In this document: positions 11,038 through 23,711 of the stretch, piece after piece | Layout of the letters: each line of letters starts with the position of its first letter | Numbering within the stretch: the stretch's first letter is position 1 | Source: Siphonodentalium dalli | Lineage: Eukaryota; Mollusca; Scaphopoda; Gadilida; Siphonodentaliidae | DNA: 64,000 bases | Direction: 5' to 3' | Assembly: GCA_032622095.1 (NCBI GenBank) | Contig: CP136065.1 | Coordinates: 96,481,343 to 96,545,342, forward strand | The notes under the pieces: model-generated | The model's input: only the letters and a program-made list of their open reading frames with translations | The model's database searches: none | What the model was told of the DNA's origin: nothing | Translations under genes and position numbers: made by a program

Positions 11038-12013
11038 GGGTGCATTTACATTGCTATAGAAATGTACACAGATCTGCACGCAGACAGTGTAAACGGGTTG
11101 ATATAGAAATGCACACAGAAAGAAAACGGTATTAGTTCGTGTGAGCACAAATCGTGACCGCTACACGTCACGGTCAACGCCCATATATTGCGACAGGCAA
11201 ATCAGTTTTGATTAATTGTTACTCGGGCTTGGCGAATGTTTTCGTTGTCATTTCAACCCGTGTATTTCGAATATTGAACACGGATAGGGACGTGGCAACT
11301 TGTTCAACGGTTGGATATTTCATACCTGACACAACATTAGTTGTAATTTCCAAACCAACAATAGATTAAAAATTATCTTGTAGTTTGATTTTCAAACATT
11401 TTATTTGGGGGGGGGGGGTATTGTTTTCGGACCACTATTTGCATAATTTCCTACTTTTTATCAAAATTTTGGACTGGAATGGCCAATTAGCTGGAAATTT
11501 TCCAACCTTATCATAGGGGCGGATGTAATGTTGGAAATGTCCAACACTTGGAAAGATTGTGTCCTGGTCCCTCCCCGTGGCCAGTCATCATCATCATATT
11601 TATTGTCTAACAGCTATATATAAAAACTGCATGTAATTTAAGAAAACAATATTGTCCTACATTGGTTAACATTGTCATTGGAATTGTCATCAGTTGAAAA
11701 TTTTACTACATTTGGTCAAATAAAGGGTGTTGTAGGGTAACTGCATGGTTTTCATTCTTTCTTCGAACCATTATCAAGTGGTATAAGGATACACTTTAAA
11801 TACATGCGGCACATACCAAATCGCTGTTATCTGCTGATAGTTGATACATTTTTATGTCTGGCCTAAACTGACACGACTCGCAGTGAATTGTCAATTACCA
11901 GAGTACAGATCAGCGCGCGTTCACTATTGGTAATCATGTTGTGATCACAGTAATGCGCGACACGTGACTTCATACAGATCTATATACATTTCTATAGCAA
12001 TGTAAATGCACCC
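11038..12013. mobile_element. PIF/Harbinger-like non-autonomous transposon
   Basis: It is present in unit B and absent from the same point in unit A, so both ends are exact. The 976 bp insert starts GGGTGCATTTACATTGC and ends with the complement; the terminal inverted repeats are perfect for about 29 bp, and weaker similarity continues inward. It is flanked by TTA (11035-11037 and 12014-12016), and unit A has a single TTA. A 3 bp TWA target and GG-starting ends fit the PIF/Harbinger superfamily. The 71-codon frame at 11154-11369 is not recognisable as transposase, so the element is non-autonomous. A G tract lies at about 11407-11418. Confidence 0.9.
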
Positions 12014-13061
12014 TTAGAGGCGATGTGTCAATATCGTTAATATATATATATATATGTGTATATATACGACCACATCGCTTTCTGTATAGGTATTTCAGTT
12101 GAAAAAAAATTCGGAGATTCGAAATAATCTTTGAAATCGCCTACTTCCAGTGTCGGTTTATCGGCTCTGCGGGTGTTCAGTTTTGTTTAATAAATGACCA
12201 GCCTTTGCTTGATCGGACATGAAGATTATATATTTCAGAGCTCACTTTTTTGTGTTATTGTGATGTCGGCTTGATTTAATCTTTTCTTTGTATATGTTGT
12301 GTCTGTCTAATAATATATGTTTATTCGCCAATGCTAACTCGAGACTCAACACATATTCAAGAAATGCAACTCTAGTCAATATAAAAACAGATGGTTCTGA
12401 ATGTAGAGTTATGTCTCGTCTTTCGTATGTTTCCGTGGCCGGATACTTCGTGGATTTTGTATTTATCGGATTATTTTACCAAGACTAGTAAACGGGTAGG
12501 TATCTTCGTTGTGGTTTGAATTTCCAGCTCCCGCACCCGTGAAGCGAATGTCGCAACATCTCTTTCTGTAGGAATTATCCATGCAACTATTAACTCAAAG
12601 GTACGGATGTCCTTCGCTGTGAGTATGTTGTTAAAATAGTCACGCCCGTCAAAACTACCATGAGCAGAAATGTATTAATATGTAGACATATTTTGTTCTT
12701 ACACAGCCATAAATATCGCGTAAATAGTATGTTATTGTCGAGTTCGTACGCCGTGTTATGTAAACAACAGCCAGGTTCTGTAACAGTTGTTGGCTTCGCA
12801 TGAACCCATGCACTTCGAATGTCTTGAATCTAAAATTCTTTAACTAAATTTACTTTATATTGTGATACCTCGGTCATCGTTGAATCAAGTCAATTGCACG
12901 CAATGCCCCTTTTCGATCTGAAACATATCGTATATACATCAGTGGAGAGTGACCCCTACCGAATTCGTTTTGACCCGGGGTAAATATTTTATTGTGAAAA
13001 CTGAACTATAGCAATTTTACGTGTGTGTGATTATATATTGATGAATTTACTCTAATAATGT

Positions 13062-13096
13062 GGTCTCTCTCTCTCTCTCTCACTCTCTCTCTCTCC
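13062..13096. repeat. CT microsatellite (unit B)
   Basis: Shorter and interrupted counterpart of 7100-7142. Confidence 0.95.
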
Positions 13097-14017
13097 CTGT
13101 TCTCTTTAAAACAACATATACGTAGTATAAAACAATGGAGTCGGAAAAATAAGTTGTCTGAAGTGTTCCCATTATAACAGAAATTGTTCTGATATTATGA
13201 TTATACCAGCAAAATGTGTTGCCTATTTCAAATAATAAAGTGGATCAATATGATTTTTATTGAAAATTATCAATAATAACTCTGCCGTGATGGAATGAAT
13301 ACTGTTCTTCTCTAAATCTTATTGTTAAGTACCAGTATATATGTCGAAGTTATATACTAATACTTCAAGGGGAGAGAATCCACTTCTTTTTTTAACCTCG
13401 TAGCAATTGATATATCCATATGAATATGTACATATATAGACACGTGAATATGCATCTATTATCTATTTCCATGTATCTATTATCTATTTCCTGCTATAAT
13501 ATGTATTATATCTCAAACACTGTTTTTACAGTTTAATGAGAAATAAACACATTGCATATTGAATCCCTTTAAAACAGCCCAGGGGTTCTGTCACTTCGGT
13601 ACAGGTACGTAGACAGAATGTACAATCCGTAATATAACATTTCGTGTGTTTATTTACCTATAATTTATTCCCGATAAGTCTTAACACATTAGTGTCCATA
13701 CTTTGTTTCCAAAAAAAGAAGAAGATAAAGATCAATTATGATTGTTGGTGCTTGTTTTCTAAGTAAACAGATCGATGGTTTTGTGGATTTTCGCGATGCA
13801 TGTCCATAGAAATGATGGTGATTGGAGGTTTGTTTTCTTTTAAGCTGATAATAACTTTAGGAAAGCTTGAATAATTTGGTATAACATTGGACTTTGGATC
13901 TTTAACCATAATAATCATGAACGAACAAACAGATAACGTTTTTTATTATTAAATGCTGAATAAAACATAGACCCTTTAATTATCTCCGAGGTGGTAATTT
14001 ATAACCTATAGAAACCT

Positions 14018-15441
14018 ACCACCCCCAGATAATGGACCTATCCGTAGGTACCGCCCACATAATTATAGGCTACGTGGTTACTGTTACTAAGCACCACAAG
14101 CCATCTCAATCTCGCTACATATCCATTGTTAAAATGGCTTCCGATGAGAACGGACTGTGTTTATAAACTCCATGTAACACGATGATATAGCTTCTTTCCG
14201 AGATTCACGATTTTCAAGATGCCTATGTGTGTATTTGCATCTTGTAAAAGTGACTGTCGTTAGATATAAACAAAAATAGAACCAGATTTGAAGAACAAAA
14301 CCAAGAGTGATTTTTTGGTCATTTCCGATAACCAACAAAGATCGATGTTTAAACTGTGTAACAGAAGCCATTTTAACCTCAATATCGAACAGAATATCTA
14401 ATATCGAAGCTATATGCTAATAGTTCACACCTTGATGAAATAAGCCCACCGGAGGTGTTAATGTAGTAATTAATCTATAATCCCACTTTTGTCGAAATAA
14501 ATATAACGATATCAGTTCTCCGTATCTCGAGCGTCCTGCATGAGCCCCGGAGACATTATAGAGGTGCCCACAACTTTGCAACCGGATGCACAGGATTATC
14601 AAATAGTGGTCCTTTTAAATTCCACTTCCTATTTGGTCGTCACTAAGGTACATTAAAGAAAACGCCGACTATCATGGAGTCAGTTACTTGTTGTCATGTG
14701 GCAACAATGGCGCAAAGTGAACTCGTTCGGTGAAGGTTGCGTGTATACACCGCGAAGCACGTACAATGTGTGAAATTTCGTGTAATTCTCTTGGAAAACA
14801 TTTGTCGATTCCATTTACATGTACATTTTCGTATTAATATGGAGGAAGCTTTAGATTCTCAAATGGATTCAGTAAAACGTTCGCAGAAGATCCTAGAGGT
14901 TAGTGTGAATAGCGGACATTTGAACTCAATACTACCACGGTGTTATAACATCAATACATGTATACATATAACGAAAAACACTTCACATAAAACATATAGT
15001 ACTCGCGCCACAATTAATATTCATAACGCATCATCGATCGGGAATACTATTTCCACTTTTTAGTTTGAAATCTGTTATAATAACATTGGACTTTAAATAA
15101 CATTTGGTTCCGAGTGTCATTGGCATCCAGCTTAAACAGTTGTCTTTGTGACTTTTTTAGTTTAGGAAACCGAACTAAAAACACTTCGGGATATTTGTAT
15201 ATATATCGTTCGTCAACCGGACATGTTCCCCATACACATTTCAACACCTTTGTAGCTAAATAACAGATATTTTGCTCTCATGTTTGTAAACTCCTACTGC
15301 TTATAGTTGTTGTTAGGGAGTCGCTTGTGGTGTTTCCCATATCGCTAAAGGCAGACACATGTCGCATCGACGATTAAGCTATCGGCTCATTGGCTATAAT
15401 TTAAAATGGGACTGTATCTACGGATAGGCCCATTATTGCTG
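14018..15441 (-). mobile_element. TIR element with THAP-like fragment (unit B)
   Basis: Copy of the element at 8058-9480 with the same inverted ends. Here the minus frame 15047-15247 is open for 66 codons. It begins MLKCVWGTCPVDER and continues through FLVRFPKLKKS. The C-x4-C pair near the start and an FPK motif about 25 residues on match the opening of THAP-type zinc fingers. The later C-x2-H pair is not seen in this frame, so the domain is incomplete. In unit A a few substitutions (for example near 9226-9240) close the frame. Either the unit B copy is closer to the ancestor or the frame is fortuitous. Confidence 0.45.
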
Positions 15442-15557
15442 TGTGGAGCGGACATAGGTCATAGGGGGACGTTTATAACACGGTTTGAATTCGTATCCGG
15501 CGAAAATTCCAAGCATGGCCTCTGATAGGGAGCGTTTTTTTCTCAAAAGCAATAACT

Positions 15558-16066
15558 AATAACCCTCTCACGATGGGAGCTGCGATGGTGCAGCATTAAA
15601 TATCATGTACCAATGCATACTCTTATATATGCGAGTCTGTCATATATGGAGGCTCGCATATATAAGAGAATGTACTCACTTACAAGGTCAAGATAAATAG
15701 CGTTATGCCAATTTGTATTCTCTTATATAATTGGGTTTTCGCAAAATATTAGGAAGCTTCGGCCATGGAAGGGTTTTACGTAAAATTGATGGACGCCGTT
15801 GTGGGTTTTCGCGATGCAGTACGATTGATGATAACTGCAGGAAGTTTTTCATTTTTCTTTTGTCTGATGAGCTGAACATTAATCCTTGGCCTAAAATAGT
15901 TCCATAGCTTTGTGAGCTAGTGCATTTTCTTATATGTGCGAGGTTCCATGTGTAAGACTCGCATATATATAAGAGAATACATTGGGAGACTAGCATATAT
16001 AAGAGAATGCACTGGCACATTGTCATTAATGCTGCACCAGCGCAGCTCCCGCCATGAACGGGTTAA
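15558..16066. mobile_element. piggyBac-like MITE (unit B)
   Basis: Duplicate of 9600-10107 with the same inverted ends, palindromes and right-hand TTAA. It arrived by the segmental duplication and not by its own transposition, because the flanks are identical too. Confidence 0.65.
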
Positions 16067-16552
16067 CTTATCGTTAAAGGAGCTCTGTCCGATTTAATAC
16101 CATAAAACCACCATATCTATATATAATAAATAATTATCTCGTACCCATTGACCCTTTCTATTATATATAGATTCTCCGACTCAGTTAACAGTGTGCATTG
16201 GAGTGTTCTATTATTCATTTGGAGGATATTAAGGTGATTAAAGCAGACGACAAATAAATACCAATACAGAAGGAGCCCCATTCATTGAGGGAACTGTGGT
16301 CGTTTGTTGAACTTATAATCTGAACATTCCCTATGGGATAACTACTCATTAATTATGATTTAGTATAGAAAGTGGCTTTGATGGCCAGGTATCGACGGGA
16401 AGTTATAATACATTTAGAATTTTGTCAGGCTATAACAAAAATTCAAATGATCGTCTATTATAAAGAACTCCCATATCTCTGTCGTCGACAAGAAAACCAT
16501 AGCCAGAAATGGTAAAGCCCTCAATGTCATATTGTTAAGCATATATATAATA

Positions 16553-17354
16553 CTAGAAGGTGAACCGACTTCGTCCGAGCTTTGACCTTGAATTTACCAT
16601 TTTGAAGGTCAAGATCAGGGGGGGTCAAACACCAACACCCCAAAAATGGTGGAAATCGGGCCAGCGGATACCGGGAAATCGGCCCAGCGGATACCGAGAT
16701 ACCATATGCATCAAATTTCGTCCGTAAAAATCCGCCAGTTTAACCCGATTTGATTTCCACTCAAGTATATAAACGCGCCTCATATACACACGCTCATTAA
16801 TTATCAAGTTTCAACGTAAAGATAAATTACCATCGGTGCCCGATATATCGCCAAGACGTCTGAAACAGTCAAATGCATCGGCCGGTTAAGCGTTAACGCG
16901 ATCTAACGTTATGACCTCTAACGACGTCATAGAAGTTACGCATTGCTTTTATCCTGATGGAAGATAGTACCACTTCTTCTTGATAATTGAGGCAGATAAC
17001 TAAAACGGATACATACGCATTATATATCGTTGGAAAGAGGAAACACGAAAGATTCTCACAGTGTCATTATTATGACTGGCATTTTATTATTCGCGCTGTT
17101 GCGAATCGATTTGTAAGCACCGAACTCAAATGAAAGTCCCGTAACACAGCGTAAAAACAGATTTGACCTCGGCACGTGAAAAGTTTACCTCGGATCTGAA
17201 AATCAATAGGCCTATGTCACCCCCCGGCCGAAAATACCCCCACATACCAAGTTTCATCGAAATCGGGTCGGCCGTTTTCGAGTTCATCGATTACACACAA
17301 ACAAACAAACAAACAAACAAACAAACAAACAGATCTTCCAAAATATATAATAGA
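16553..17354 (-). mobile_element. Helitron, non-autonomous, minus strand
   Basis: Read on the minus strand it starts TCTATTATATATTTTGG just after an A (17355 complement). A TTTG microsatellite (AAAC on the plus strand, about 17290-17330) follows. The 3' end is a hairpin (CGGACGAAGTCGG) and CTAG followed by T. These are the standard Helitron features: 5' TC, 3' hairpin plus CTAG, A/T insertion. The length is 802 bp with no Rep/helicase coding. The segmental duplication edge at 16728 lies inside it, leaving a truncated copy at 10594-10769. Confidence 0.8.
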
Positions 17355-18777
17355 TATTGGAGCTTGGGATGTAGTAAAAGTTCGTATAGCCTACTGCCAA
17401 TACAAATAGATCGTAAGATCGCACCGAAACTAGTGACTACAATTACTTGCTATATATGCAGTTATCAAAACTAACGGCACCTTTGGCATCAACCTTACAC
17501 AAAATCGTATGATCGCCCCGAAACTAGTGACTACAATTCCTCGCTATATATGCAGTTACCAAAACTAACGGCACCTTTGGCATCAACCTTACACAAAAGA
17601 AGCAAGTGTTTGTGTTCTAGCGTAAACAAGGCACGTATTTGCCTTTTACTTTAATGTGTAAGCGGTGTCCACCTACAAAGACAAGTTTACGCCTTCGTGC
17701 TGGCGAAGAGCCAACGACTGCCAGAGAGCAAAAAAAAAACAGTACGCAATATCGAGTACGCTTTTGATCACATGTTCTCCGTCACCTCGTACGACACGAC
17801 CAATAACCCCTGTCAATATACACCCTAAGAAGGCATAATAATAACGAACGAAGCTTTTATGACCGTTTTCGATGTATTACGTGTGTACTATTTTGTTGAT
17901 TGTAACGATGCCTGTGTGATGTGAGTGCTGGTTATTGACAGTATCATTTTTCATTTGCATTGCCCGCATGGTTAGCGAAAATTTGGCTTGGCTAAGGAAA
18001 TTCTGACTTATTTGGTGCCAAATCGGACCGGGCATCTTTAATTATCTTGTGCACCATTTAAGACTAGGTTTAGAATGTAAACACGGGACAAGTTCATATT
18101 CTGCGTGCACTACTGCCACCACACACCATGAGGACATGCAGCAAATGCAACATCCCGTTTCATTATGATCGTGCCAGCATTAACGGAAATGAAATTAGAT
18201 CGCAATAGATCGATTTTCCTGGTTAGAACTTTGTTGGATATCTGTGAGTAGAATTCAGCTTATCTGTCTGTATATTCCTCTGATCTGCCGGAGTTAGAAG
18301 CGATAATTCGCCAAGCTTCTTGTCCAGGTGTCAATTAAAACGAGTTGATAAACGAGCTGACCGCTTGATGTATATACCGTATAAAACATAATTTATGCTA
18401 TTACTAATTGTAACCGTTGTATATATTCCAAAATATTCCACAAATTTCAGCAACTTGTCTAATTATGCTATACATGTATCTAGAACTTCTATAAATACTA
18501 AAACATTTGAGTTTTCACTCAAAACCTCGTAGTTTTTTTTTATAAAATTGTAAAGAAAACTTTGCTGGACACCCAACGTAATTGCTATCTGCATTTATAA
18601 TACCCACGCTCAAAAGGGTGGACATATACAATGTATTTGACCGTATATAATCAACTGAACTGTAATGAATGCGAACTATACGCTGTATTTTAATTGTATT
18701 ATATTATAAAGTTATATACAATGTTGTGTTTTTCTTGTACACTCGTACAGGTTCTGTTGAAAAGTCATATAGGACGA
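17355..18777. other. No gene; 94 bp tandem duplication inside
   Basis: Two direct copies of about 94 bp, starting GAAACTAGTGACTACAATT at 17426 and 17520, differ by a few bases. The rest is AT-rich with no recognised gene or element edge. Confidence 0.6.
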
Positions 18778-19770
18778 GACACGCAGACAGTCAGGAACCT
18801 ACATCACTAATGTCATATATTAACCGTCGCTTCAGACGTTCAAGAACTTACATCACTAACGTAATCACTAAACCGTCGCTTCAGACATTCAGGAAGCAAC
18901 GTCACTAATGTAATTTCTAAACCGTCGCTTCATACATTCAAGAAGCTACATCACAAATGTAATCTTTAAACCGTCGCTTCAGACATTAAGGAAACTACAT
19001 CACTAATGTAATATATTAACCGTCGCTTCAGACGTTCAAAAATATACATCACTAATGTAATCACTAAACTGTCGCTTCTGACGTTCAGTAAACTACGCCA
19101 CCAATGAAATATCTAAACCGTCGCGTCAGACATTCAGGAACCTGCATCACTAATGTATTTTCAACACCGTTCGTATCAGGCGTTCAGTAACCTACGTCAC
19201 AAACGCAATATCTAAATCGTCGCTTCAGAAGTTCAGCAACCTACATCACTAATGTAATATTTAAACCGTAGCTTCAGGCGTTCGGGAACGTATGTTTACG
19301 TCACTAATGTAATATCTAAACCGTCGCCTCAGACGTTCAGGAACCTACGTCACTCATATAATATCTAAACCGTCGCTCCAGGCGTTCAGGAATCTACATC
19401 ACTCAAGTAATATCTAAACCGTCGCTTCAGACATTCAGAAACATACGTCACTAATGTAATTTCTAAACCGTCGCTTCAGAAGTTCAGGAACCTACGTCAC
19501 TAATGTAATTTCTAAACCGTCGCTTCAGACGTTCAGGAACCTACGACACTAATGTGATTTCTAACCCGTCGCTTCAAACGTTCAAGAACCTACGTCACTA
19601 ATGTAATTTTTAACCGTCGCTCCAGACTGTCAGGAACCTACGTCACTAATGTAATATATAAACCGTAACTTCAGACGTTCAGGAACATACGTCCGTAATG
19701 TAATATCGTCACCGTCGCGTCAGATGTTCAGGGCCACGAACCTACATCACAATTATGTATCTCTAAACAG
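18778..19770. repeat. 49 bp minisatellite, about 20 copies
   Basis: Units built on CTAAACCGTCGCTTCAGAC and GTTCAGGAACCTACGTCAC repeat about every 49 bp, with substitutions and small indels in almost every copy. The right edge decays into GTTCAGGGCCACGAACC and ACAGACGTTC near 19770. A 79-codon frame at 18669-18908 runs into the array and is not a gene. The divergence between units implies an old array without recent homogenisation. Confidence 0.92.
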
Positions 19771-21811
19771 ACGTTCTGGTAGCTGCTACCTGGAACTAAT
19801 GCAGTGGATGAGCTAGATATTTGTTGCAGAAGTTATATTTTAATTACATCTGAAATGGATTATATGCGAACAACTATACATGGTTGAGATGTTTTGTAGT
19901 TCAAAATCTACACTCGACACCTATTTCCATTGTACATTTATGTTATAAATATGAAATTTTGACTATTACTGGTTATTCAATGTACGTTGTGTTTTTCCTC
20001 ATTCTCATGTACTAGTTTACCCCGTCAAACAAATGTTTATATTTGTTTTTAACACACTTAGAAATCAAAACCGCTTCGGGTTAGAGACTTGATTGGTGAC
20101 GTAGGTTTCTGGCCTGGGAATACACCCTTATACCGAGACATAACGCGATTTAATCTCTGCGGAGACAGCGCCTTACTTCTTGTTGTGGTAGCGAGGAAAT
20201 CACGTTACGAGAAGTCACTCGGTGCGCCGGAAGGATTTGTTACTCAATTAGTCGATCGATGTTGAGATTCAGATCACGAGAACGGCAATCAAAGACCGGG
20301 ATTTGTGATTCACGTCAGTGCAAATGACACCGTGCACGCTTTTTTATGGATTAAATTGCTTGTACCCACATGTGTCCATGGACGGCGATATGGACGGCGA
20401 TATGGCCTGTAGATATTGATTTTTTCTGAAATATCAGAAATATGTATTGATGAAATGGTCTGTAAAATCTCATATGTGTAGAATTCAGCTTATATATATT
20501 ATCTATGTAAGCATGCAGTTAGACAACCCTATAACTTACGGGTATATCGCTAACGAAAGGAGATTTCAATGATTAAAGGGGAGGAAACCCTCAACAAATC
20601 AGGCCGTTAATATATACTTAGTATATCAACCATGGTGCGGTAAAACACCTCTCATTTCTCAGTTATGTTCAAACACAACGATATCACATCGCGTAATACA
20701 AAACTCCCGCTAATTACGGCGCGTCCATATTTATAAGATCATGACGTCACGGTCTCGCGTTACTCATCCTTTTTACAGATAGGTATAAAAGCGATCACAC
20801 TAAAATCATTTCGTCGTGTTTGTTTGTGATTCTGCGCAAAATCCAAGCAAGCACAGCCTATTGAAGACGACATACATGTATTATAAGCCAAAAAATTATT
20901 TACGTTATAAATTTGAACAATTTATTTACGCCAGTTAATGGTCGCATACCATATGAAAAAGACAATCTCGGCCAAACTCACACGATTTCTATATGTGTAA
21001 CCATGACAACCAAACAATCTTTCGCGAATTAAACTATAATTTATTCAAAACAGATAATCATTTATTGTGCACAACAAACATTCAATCTGCTGTTTTATTT
21101 ATTTTCATATCTAAAAGCAGACTATCGTACGCGATACAGTTTAGCGTTAAACATCCAAGTGAGACCGTTACATCATAAACTATCAAGGGGGGTAATATTT
21201 CTTCCAAAAATGGCGACGTTAAGTTACTAGCGTAATTGCTTGCGCGGGTTAGTTTGAGACGCCATATCTCCGATCGTGTGTTGGAATTTTACACACGAAC
21301 AGAGGACAGCTTACTTAGTGCACATGCCTATTCGTGCGATAGTTTCCTTCCTTTAAGATGGCTAGAATTAGCAATTGTTCACCTTTGTAGAAATCTCAGT
21401 AAGTCCTCTCCAGCTATAGGAATTCAAAAGATTTTGAATTTGTAGTGAACTGGACATATTTTATGAACTATAGCTAATGTTGAATTTCAAAGGGAGATAA
21501 CTCATACCTCAGAATTATGTGACATTTGTTTTAACAGAATGTTTTTTTTTTCGAAACTAAATTAAATCCAATCCTTATTAAAGTAAAAAAAAACAGAAAG
21601 CTATTGTTGACATATACAGGCAGTACACTCATATGTGAATCAGTTCAAATAGATTTACCTCGGTGGAGAACATGGATATTCTTGTTATACTTTATTATAT
21701 ATCTATAAGTGTTTTCTGATGAATCCATAAGTTTGAGAATTTAGCTTCAATTCTGGAAGATTAAGTTTGTGCCATGAGCATCAAAGTTTAAATCACCATC
21801 TCCGGGACACC
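19771..21811. other. No gene seen
   Basis: Two kilobases with only chance frames. CpG-rich islands such as 20100-20330 look less AT-biased than their surroundings but show no exon I can name. The phrase GGACGGCGATAT is tandemly doubled near 20390. Confidence 0.4.
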
Positions 21812-21815
21812 TTAA

Positions 21816-22089
21816 CCGTCTCATGGAGGTTAATGGCGGGAGCTGCGCATGGTGCAACATTAACGATTATCTGTCAATGCATTTTCTTATATATGCGAGT
21901 CTCCCAAAGGAAGCCTCGAATATATATAAGAAAATGCACTGATTTACACGGTCAAGGTCAATACTGTTAGACCAATGTACATGTATTCTATTATTTATGC
22001 GACGCTCTCTATGGTAGAGTTGTAAATACAATAGAATACATTGGCACAGGGTTTTCGTCGAATTTAAAGAAGCTGCAGTCGTGGAAGGG
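21816..22089. mobile_element. TTAA-flanked piggyBac-like MITE
   Basis: Between TTAA (21812-21815) and TTAA (22090-22093). The left end shows CCGTCTCATGG, then GGCGGGAGCTGCGC and ATGGTGCAACATTAA; the right ends GTCGTGGAAGGG. Two inner palindromes based on CTTATATATGCGAG and TATTCTATTATTTATGCGA are present, the second more diverged. A related, right-truncated copy starts at once at 22094 (CCCTGAGCTGGTGCAACATTAA) and fades near 22262, so the TTAA is shared by two elements. Confidence 0.6.
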
Positions 22090-22486
22090 TTAACCCTGAG
22101 CTGGTGCAACATTAAATATCTGTACCAGTGCATTATTTTATATTTTCGAGTCTATAACAGAGAGCCATTCGTATATGATGATGCACTGGCTTACAGGGTC
22201 GGTGTGAAATTTTGTTAGGCCTATCTGTTGTCTTATATATGCGAGGATCCCTATAGGAGATGTACAATTTACAGGAAAATTTCGATAGCATCGGTACTAG
22301 TGGAACTATAAATCGTAGATAGCTGTGGAACAGAGGCATTTTATAAGACTTTTTTGCATTCGGTTTCTGTCACATTGTAGCTTTCTATATACAGAAATCC
22401 CTAAACAAGAACGCCTGAAAAATTTACAAGTGTATGAAAATGATTGAACAAAAATATAAGATCGTCCCTCTTACAGTTGCTCATAT

Positions 22487-22954
22487 GTGACCCGCCATAT
22501 CAAATCCAGTCGGACGTCGGGATTTTTTTTTACCCTGTGCCAACGCATTCTCTTATATATGCGAGTCGACCATAGATCGCCTCGCATATATTAGAGAATG
22601 CATTGGCCTAACAATTTTTTATCATGTTTTTTAAATAAATGTTTCTTACAATTTTTAGGACATAAAATTAAAAAAACACCCATTACCCTGCAGGGAGCCC
22701 CACACATATATAGAAGCACATAGAAGAATGTCGTCTGCTCATGTTTGTCTGGGGCTCTGTATGGGTGAAATTATAAAATTGTTAAAGAATACAAGAACAA
22801 ATTATTAAAATTGTAAAATATTGTTAGGCCAATGCATTCTCTTATATATGCTATATGCGAGGTGACCTATGGTCGACTCGCATATATAAGAGAATGCATT
22901 GGCACAGGGTAAAAAAAATCCCGACTTCCGATTGGATTTGATATGGCGGGTCAC
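22487..22954. mobile_element. GTGACCCGCC-type foldback MITE, copy 1
   Basis: Outer inverted repeats are GTGACCCGCCATATCAAATC with CAGTCGG at left and the complement at right, each followed by T- or A-rich runs and CCCTGTGCC. The flanks are ATAT on both sides, a possible target duplication. Just inside each end sits a palindrome of about 65 bp made from ATTCTCTTATATATGCGAG and its complement. The centre holds a CTGCAGGGAGCCCC segment complementary in part to GGGGCTCTGTATGGG, so the whole element can fold. No coding. Confidence 0.8.
22533..22909. repeat. CCCTGTGCC palindromic core
   Basis: The inner part of the MITE, from CCCTGTGCCAACGCATTC to GAATGCATTGGCACAGGG, is itself an inverted-repeat unit. 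The same core boundaries occur at 24808-25166 and, with different outer sequence, at 37361-37577. This suggests a transferable core inside differing outer shells. Confidence 0.7.
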
Positions 22955-23447
22955 ATATGTTAAACGATATCAATATAGTAAGAATGAAAATTGAATTGTG
23001 TCTGGATGAAATATCTTACGACATAAATGTAAATGCATACATGTATAAACTGAATTTATCGGAGTACACATACAAGTAACACACATGCTACAATAATGTC
23101 TGTACAACATACATAGCATATAGTATAACAATAACAAACACCATAACATACAATGTAAATTAATTTGGCTGGAGTAACTAACGTCTGATGTAAAAAACGT
23201 TGGGTATAATTCAATGTGTGCAGGCCTACACCCAAAGTTCGCATCAGGCGAACTTCATTGGTGATCTATGCTATGCACACTGAAAAAAGAATACACATGA
23301 CTTCTACTCTCAAATAGTGCAAATTGATCCATTCCTTGTTTGTGTTGCAATGCAATAGTTGGCATATATGTTACAGTTAATACGTATTATCATAAGAACA
23401 TAAGAACGGTTGAACTATTACTACATACTGTTTCAAGATTATTAAGA

Positions 23448-23693
23448 TGTATTATAACGCAATATTATTGTTTGTCAAATGTTATTGATGTAATTTGTGT
23501 GTGATTTTAATGTTTCAAATAAATATTTTATGGTTAATAAATATGTTGATGAACTCACACAAGTTGTTATTGTATTATAACGCAATATTATTGTTTGTCA
23601 AATGTTATTGATGTAATTTGTGTGTGATTTTAATGTTTCAAATAAATATTTTATGGTTAATAAATATGTTAATGAACTCACACAAGTTGTTAT
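23448..23693. repeat. 123 bp tandem duplication
   Basis: Two nearly identical direct copies start TGTATTATAACGCAATATTA at 23448 and 23571. The single obvious difference (GTTGATG against GTTAATG) points to a recent event. AATAAATATTTTATGG in each copy looks like a polyadenylation signal but has no gene attached. Confidence 0.9.
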
Positions 23694-23711
23694 TGTCAAT
23701 TATCAAAATCA

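Larger units (their letters stand above)
10770..16728 (+). repeat. Segmental duplication unit B
   Basis: Second copy of unit A in direct orientation. After subtracting the 976 bp insertion and its 3 bp target duplication it is about 4,980 bp, almost equal to unit A. At the right edge the match to A ends at GTCCGTAAA (16728), and the sequence continues as the remainder of a Helitron that unit A lacks. The right boundary is therefore the original context and the A/B join is the novel junction. Equivalent sub-elements are the TIR/THAP element (about 14018-15441) and the piggyBac-like MITE (15558-16066). Confidence 0.92.

Noticed and set aside
18778-19770. CRISPR-like array
   Set aside because: Units are contiguous, degenerate 49 bp tandem repeats without unique spacers, in an animal-type genome.
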